39,004 bases of DNA from Klebsormidium nitens. Its lineage: Eukaryota > Streptophyta > Klebsormidiophyceae > Klebsormidiales > Klebsormidiaceae. A program made the position numbers and the translations under genes. The stretch covers positions 1 to 39,004 of the forward strand of contig DF237643.1 in the NCBI GenBank assembly GCA_000708835.1, written 5' to 3'. Under the pieces are notes generated by a model. That model ran no database searches. It saw only the letters and a list, made by a program, of their open reading frames with translations, and was not told the DNA's origin. Shown here one piece after another: positions 35,642-39,004 of the stretch (the first letter of the stretch is position 1; each line of letters opens with the position of its first letter).

Positions 35642-37031
35642 CTGCAAGTAAAGAGAAGGAGAACGTCAGCAAGGAAACATTTTCTCAATGCCCGTCCTAC
35701 AGTGCTCATGAGAGTAGGAACGAACAAACTCAAGACCGCCAAGTGTTGTACTTTTGTGGATATGGAGCACATGGTCCCGTTTGACTAGATTGTCCTTTAG
35801 TGGAGGGTTTGTTCACATGGGGAACAGATAAATGGGCGACGTTTGTCTGGTGACGCTAGGATCTTTAAATGGGTCATGATCAGATTGCGGACGGACGGAG
35901 GTGTGAGAATCTACCCAACTCTTTCCAGTTTATGAATAGCAAAGCAGGAGGCTTTCATCTACTTTGAACATCCAGTTTCTGTTCCTCAACTAAAAATATG
36001 GGGCTTTCGTTTAGGACAGTTGAGGTATTACTTCTTTGAAAGCTGACAATTGCTCCTCGTCCACACACCTGAAGCTGTCGGGTATGGGCGGACCAACTAT
36101 GCTAAGAGAGGAGTTACGCCGCTCCATTCATTTGGACATCCAAGACTCGTGATGTAGACCCGAAACAAATGCAGCAGAAAAGCTGAAGTCTCGATTTCAG
36201 GTTGAGTTACAGCCAGGTTGAAATAGGTCAGTGCCCGGGTGGGATTAGTTTGAGAGTTAGGGTGGGTTTGGGTGCGGAGCGCATAGGTTGGTGTCTAGGA
36301 CTTTAGTTTAGGTGCGTCCTCTTGTTTCCTGATTGTATTTCAACCTGCCTCAACTGGACCTGAAATTGAGAATATTCAAAAAAGCTCCAATGGTTTATGC
36401 ATGAAGCATAAAATGATTGACGTGACGTTGCACACTCATAATCTCCCAAAACGAAGATGGCCTTCCTTCATTAGCTGGTTTCAAATGACCAAAGTGTTTG
36501 GGGAGTTAAATTTGGCAGCAGGGCAGCTCAGTAGAGCCACTGAGGTACGCACTTGTTCTGTGTCACTAGCGCTCGGCGATTTAGGTACCAGCCAGGAATG
36601 ATGGACTTTGGGGAGACCCGATATCCTTCTCAAGTTACGTTGGACCCAAACATAAAGTTAGGACTGCAGCAGATTTCTCGTTTCATCTCTGATTGCCACG
36701 AACGCAAGTCCACCCCTGAATCAAAACCCTCAGTTTGGACCATTGATGGGCTCTCATTGAAGAACTGACACTAGCTCATCAGTCACGGGGGGACCGAATC
36801 TACAGCTGCAATGACTTGCTTGGCTCATACCTGATACACCTTCTTGTCGCCAATCCAGATTTGAACAACATTCTCAGTCTGGATCTTTTCCAGCATCACA
36901 GAGTAACCCAGCTTTTCCAGTTCCCCTTGCGTCCGCTCCAAGCGCTTCGAGGAGTGCCCCACGCCGCAGAACTCCGCTCCGCAGTCCTTGTAAGGCCCAT
37001 ACCTAATAACGACCTGCTTCTGGTCTCCCAT
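35555..37031 (-). CDS. UPF0728 family protein (human C10orf53 family), 2 exons, 95 aa
   Basis: Join on the minus strand: 37031-36831, 35641-35555 (288 nt, 95 codons plus TAA). Exon 1 reads MGDQKQVVIRYGPYKDCG ... LGYSVMLEKIQTENVVQIWI; exon 2 completes VYQ|VDHIKDIKHDGSGEE ... CQEYLD. Donor ATCAG|GTATGA, acceptor TACTTGCAG, phase 0. The family pattern is VV(I)RYGPY...G(H/Y).V.LEKI.D.NVV.......V(F/Y)...I.D(L/I).(F/H).G.G, and total length matches the ~90-95 aa norm. Function is unknown; a small soluble alpha/beta protein is likely, with no signal peptide or membrane segment. The 1.2 kb intron hides the last third from ORF searches. Confidence 0.93.
36190..36372. repeat. Imperfect inverted repeat, MITE-like (~180 bp) in UPF0728 intron
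   Basis: The left arm (about 36190-36228, ATTTCAGGTTGAGTTAC ... AGGTTGAAAT) pairs with the right arm (about 36336-36372, ATTTCAACCTGCCTCAACT ... CCTGAAAT), roughly 80% over ~38 bases. The interior is G-rich on the plus strand (GGGTTTGGGTGCGGAGC) and resembles 37087-37160 on the other side of exon 1. No clear target-site duplication. It may be a small inverted-repeat element or a structured intron segment. Confidence 0.55.
36831..37031 (-). CDS. UPF0728 exon 1 (residues 1-67)
   Basis: ATG at 37029-37031 directly before the conserved RYGPY motif, which in homologues lies about ten residues from the N-terminus, so the start is secure. The open frame would end one codon into the intron. Confidence 0.95.
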
Positions 37032-39004
37032 TGAGCTCCTGGAGATGAACTCTCTCGATAAATTCTAAGAAGCTCCAGTTATAACACCGGGATGGGTGGG
37101 GTTAGTAAGGGGGTTTAGAATGGGCACGGGTGCGGAGCATGTAAGTGTTCGGGTTAAGGCTTTTTCTGTCAGCTTCGCTCTTATCGTAACTTGATCTAGT
37201 GTAATACTCTTGGGAGATGATTTGGGATGAAGGCTTCGTCTAGCGCACCCTGCAGCCTTGCTGCTCTGGTTCTCGATGCCTTGCTTCAGATTGCGTTTGC
37301 CGGAAGCCCCGGATGCAGCGTCTCGTTTTGAGTTTAATGCTGTTGCTTAAAGTGCGGCTCCTGCTAATAAGGCGTGATAAACTAAGTAGTACTGCGTTCT
37401 AAGTCAGGCTAGGCCCCCGGGGCTTATTGGTCTGGCTCTTTTCCAGCTCTTTTGTGATTGAATGACTGCCGAATGACCTATATTGCCTTCTTATCTCAGT
37501 TTGCGGCTGGTCTGGCGATTGTATAGTTCATGTCATGTATGCCCGTTGGAAGCCCAGGTGCTCTCCCCTACTCCTTGCTCGCTGGATTGACTTCTGCCGG
37601 GTTTGTGTGATTGCCTGGAAAGGGGCCGATTCACTTCAGCAGAGTGTACTTCGTGGGATACCCTCTCACAGTCCAACCAGACAAGCAACGCGCCCTTGAG
37701 CTGATTTGGCTTCGCTGTATCAGACAATTGAATGACAGCCTGTAAGCTTTGCAAGAGAGCGCCAACCAAATGGATGCTCACCGCGCGCTGGAGAGCAACT
37801 CACTGCATAGAACCAAGGCAGAAGAGCAATGGGGGTTCTGCACCTTACTAGGGCAGCTTCTTAACGAGGCATTGCTGTGAAACGTCTAGCGCTTGCAATC
37901 TGGTATTGGGGGAGTCACTTTGAAACTCCGTGGTCCTTGTTGGAAAGTGGAATGCTGCCGGCTCCGCTCCAAGATTCCTTTTGCGTGTACATTGTAACCG
38001 GCGGTACGTAGACGGCACGTACCGGTTCCTGGCAGGCCGCAGACGGTGGAGACGGCACCATTTTCTGCGCACTGGCTGCCGTTTCAAGAGTACCCGTCAA
38101 ACTTTAATATGATCGAACAGAAAATGTATATACCGGTAACCGGCGGTACCCAGCGAAGCGCGGCCCTCAGGCCGACAGCAGGCTCCCAAGTTTCACATCG
38201 GCCCCGGCCGCTTCCGGCAGCTTGTCGGCGATCGGTGGCCTGCCGCCTACCGGTTCTCTCTACCGGTATTAAGCCGGCTCGTGTCACCATACACACTGTG
38301 AGTGGCTGAGCCTGAGATAGTGCGTATACTCAAAAGTACATTATGCAAGGCAGGCCGCTTCAGGCACTGAGTGCATCTTGTTTCCACCAGATTTGCTGAG
38401 CAACGACAGGCACTGCAACGATAAGATTGTAAGACGATGATCAGCTCCGAACTTAAACACGAGCCAATACATCAACATTTATTGTATATATATACTACAG
38501 TAGGCTCGAGTGCTCATTGGCCCAGCTAGCTGTGAGCCCGCTGTGTGCATTACACGTGCATTATAGCAGCCCATGATAGCCGCACTGACTCTCAATCAGT
38601 CCTTACACTGTGCACGAAAGCCCGAGGAGGTAGCCTGGGCAGCTGAAGGACTGAGTCCTGGAGTCCAGTGATCTAGTCCGACGGTCGATGGGCGCAATTA
38701 TACAAGGCAGCTAATGGGTGCGTTCGTTGTTACTAACTACATTGACCATCCCGTTGTCAAAAAGCGCACTTTAACTAGGTACATTTCGGGGTCCCGAACT
38801 TTCCGCTGGCTGGGGCTGGCACCGTCCGATGAGTGCCACGTATAGGGACCGAGTCCAAGTCTGTCAGAATTGCACTTGTACACTGCGGCAGTACTTTCTC
38901 CGTCGAGTGTACTCGGAAAATTCAAGGTTACAAGAATTCACCGTCGGCAGGTTTATCCTAGCTGGCGGTACTAGCCGAAGGCTACCGCGCGGGCCGTACC
39001 GGGC
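37032..39004. other. Upstream flank of UPF0728, no gene recognised
   Basis: The promoter of UPF0728 should lie at its left end. 37970-38280 is marked by recurring CCGGT/TACCGG motifs in both orientations (for example ATACCGGTAACCGGCGGTAC near 38130 and TACCGGTTCTCTCTACCGGT near 38258), making several short inverted repeats. No exon series could be joined. Confidence 0.45.

Noticed and set aside
1-39004. tRNA, rRNA or organellar genes
   Set aside because: No cloverleaf with a GGTTCGANTCC-type arm, no rRNA core sequence and no organelle-like coding was seen on either strand.

Overview
The window is nuclear DNA from an intron-rich eukaryote. There are no long uninterrupted genes. Instead, three genes assemble from many short exons bounded by GT/AG splice sites, and the reading phase agrees at every junction. 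The Rab3GAP1-like protein resembles land-plant Rab3GAP1 more than animal versions (for example DMSAFKAANP, RWHSPRDW and WPPQGKVSRRM), so I infer a green-lineage organism, most likely a streptophyte (charophyte) or other green alga with mid GC content. The species cannot be fixed from sequence alone.

Layout. 1-10.0 kb is gene-poor and repeat-rich: a ~1.06 kb direct repeat present twice (343-1399, 3801-4877) plus a fragment (4895-5045), a GC-rich island (3430-3860), and a ~0.6 kb tandem pair (5740-6330, 6345-6920). 10184-21353 (minus) is a complete 8-exon gene for a 442-residue Deltex-type E3 ubiquitin ligase (WWE-WWE-Pro-rich-RING-DTC). A ~0.4 kb intergenic stretch with a TGACGTCA site separates it head-to-head from an 18-exon plus-strand gene (21767-34251) for a 1060-residue Rab3GAP1 catalytic subunit. 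35555-37031 (minus) is a two-exon, 95-residue UPF0728 (human C10orf53 family) gene. 34.3-35.5 kb and 37.0-39.0 kb show no gene.

The most unusual signal is in the introns. At seven or more exon edges in the Deltex and Rab3GAP1 genes, the intron next to the real exon carries tandem, decaying copies of that exon edge together with its splice site. Copies upstream of an exon repeat its 5' edge and acceptor. Copies downstream repeat its 3' edge and donor. Spacing is mostly 126-166 bp. Deltex intron 7 is built almost wholly of them: six 3'-edge copies of exon 7 followed by three 5'-edge copies of exon 8. This looks like intron growth by repeated tandem duplication of ~150 bp segments straddling exon/intron junctions, with the functional junction staying at the exon and older copies pushed inward ('junction echoes').

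Deltex ligases join a RING E3 activity to ADP-ribose recognition, Rab3GAP1 acts in Rab/ER membrane traffic, and UPF0728 is uncharacterised. I see no functional link between them beyond the shared promoter region of the first two. All gene models were read by eye; no alignment, expression or database data were available.
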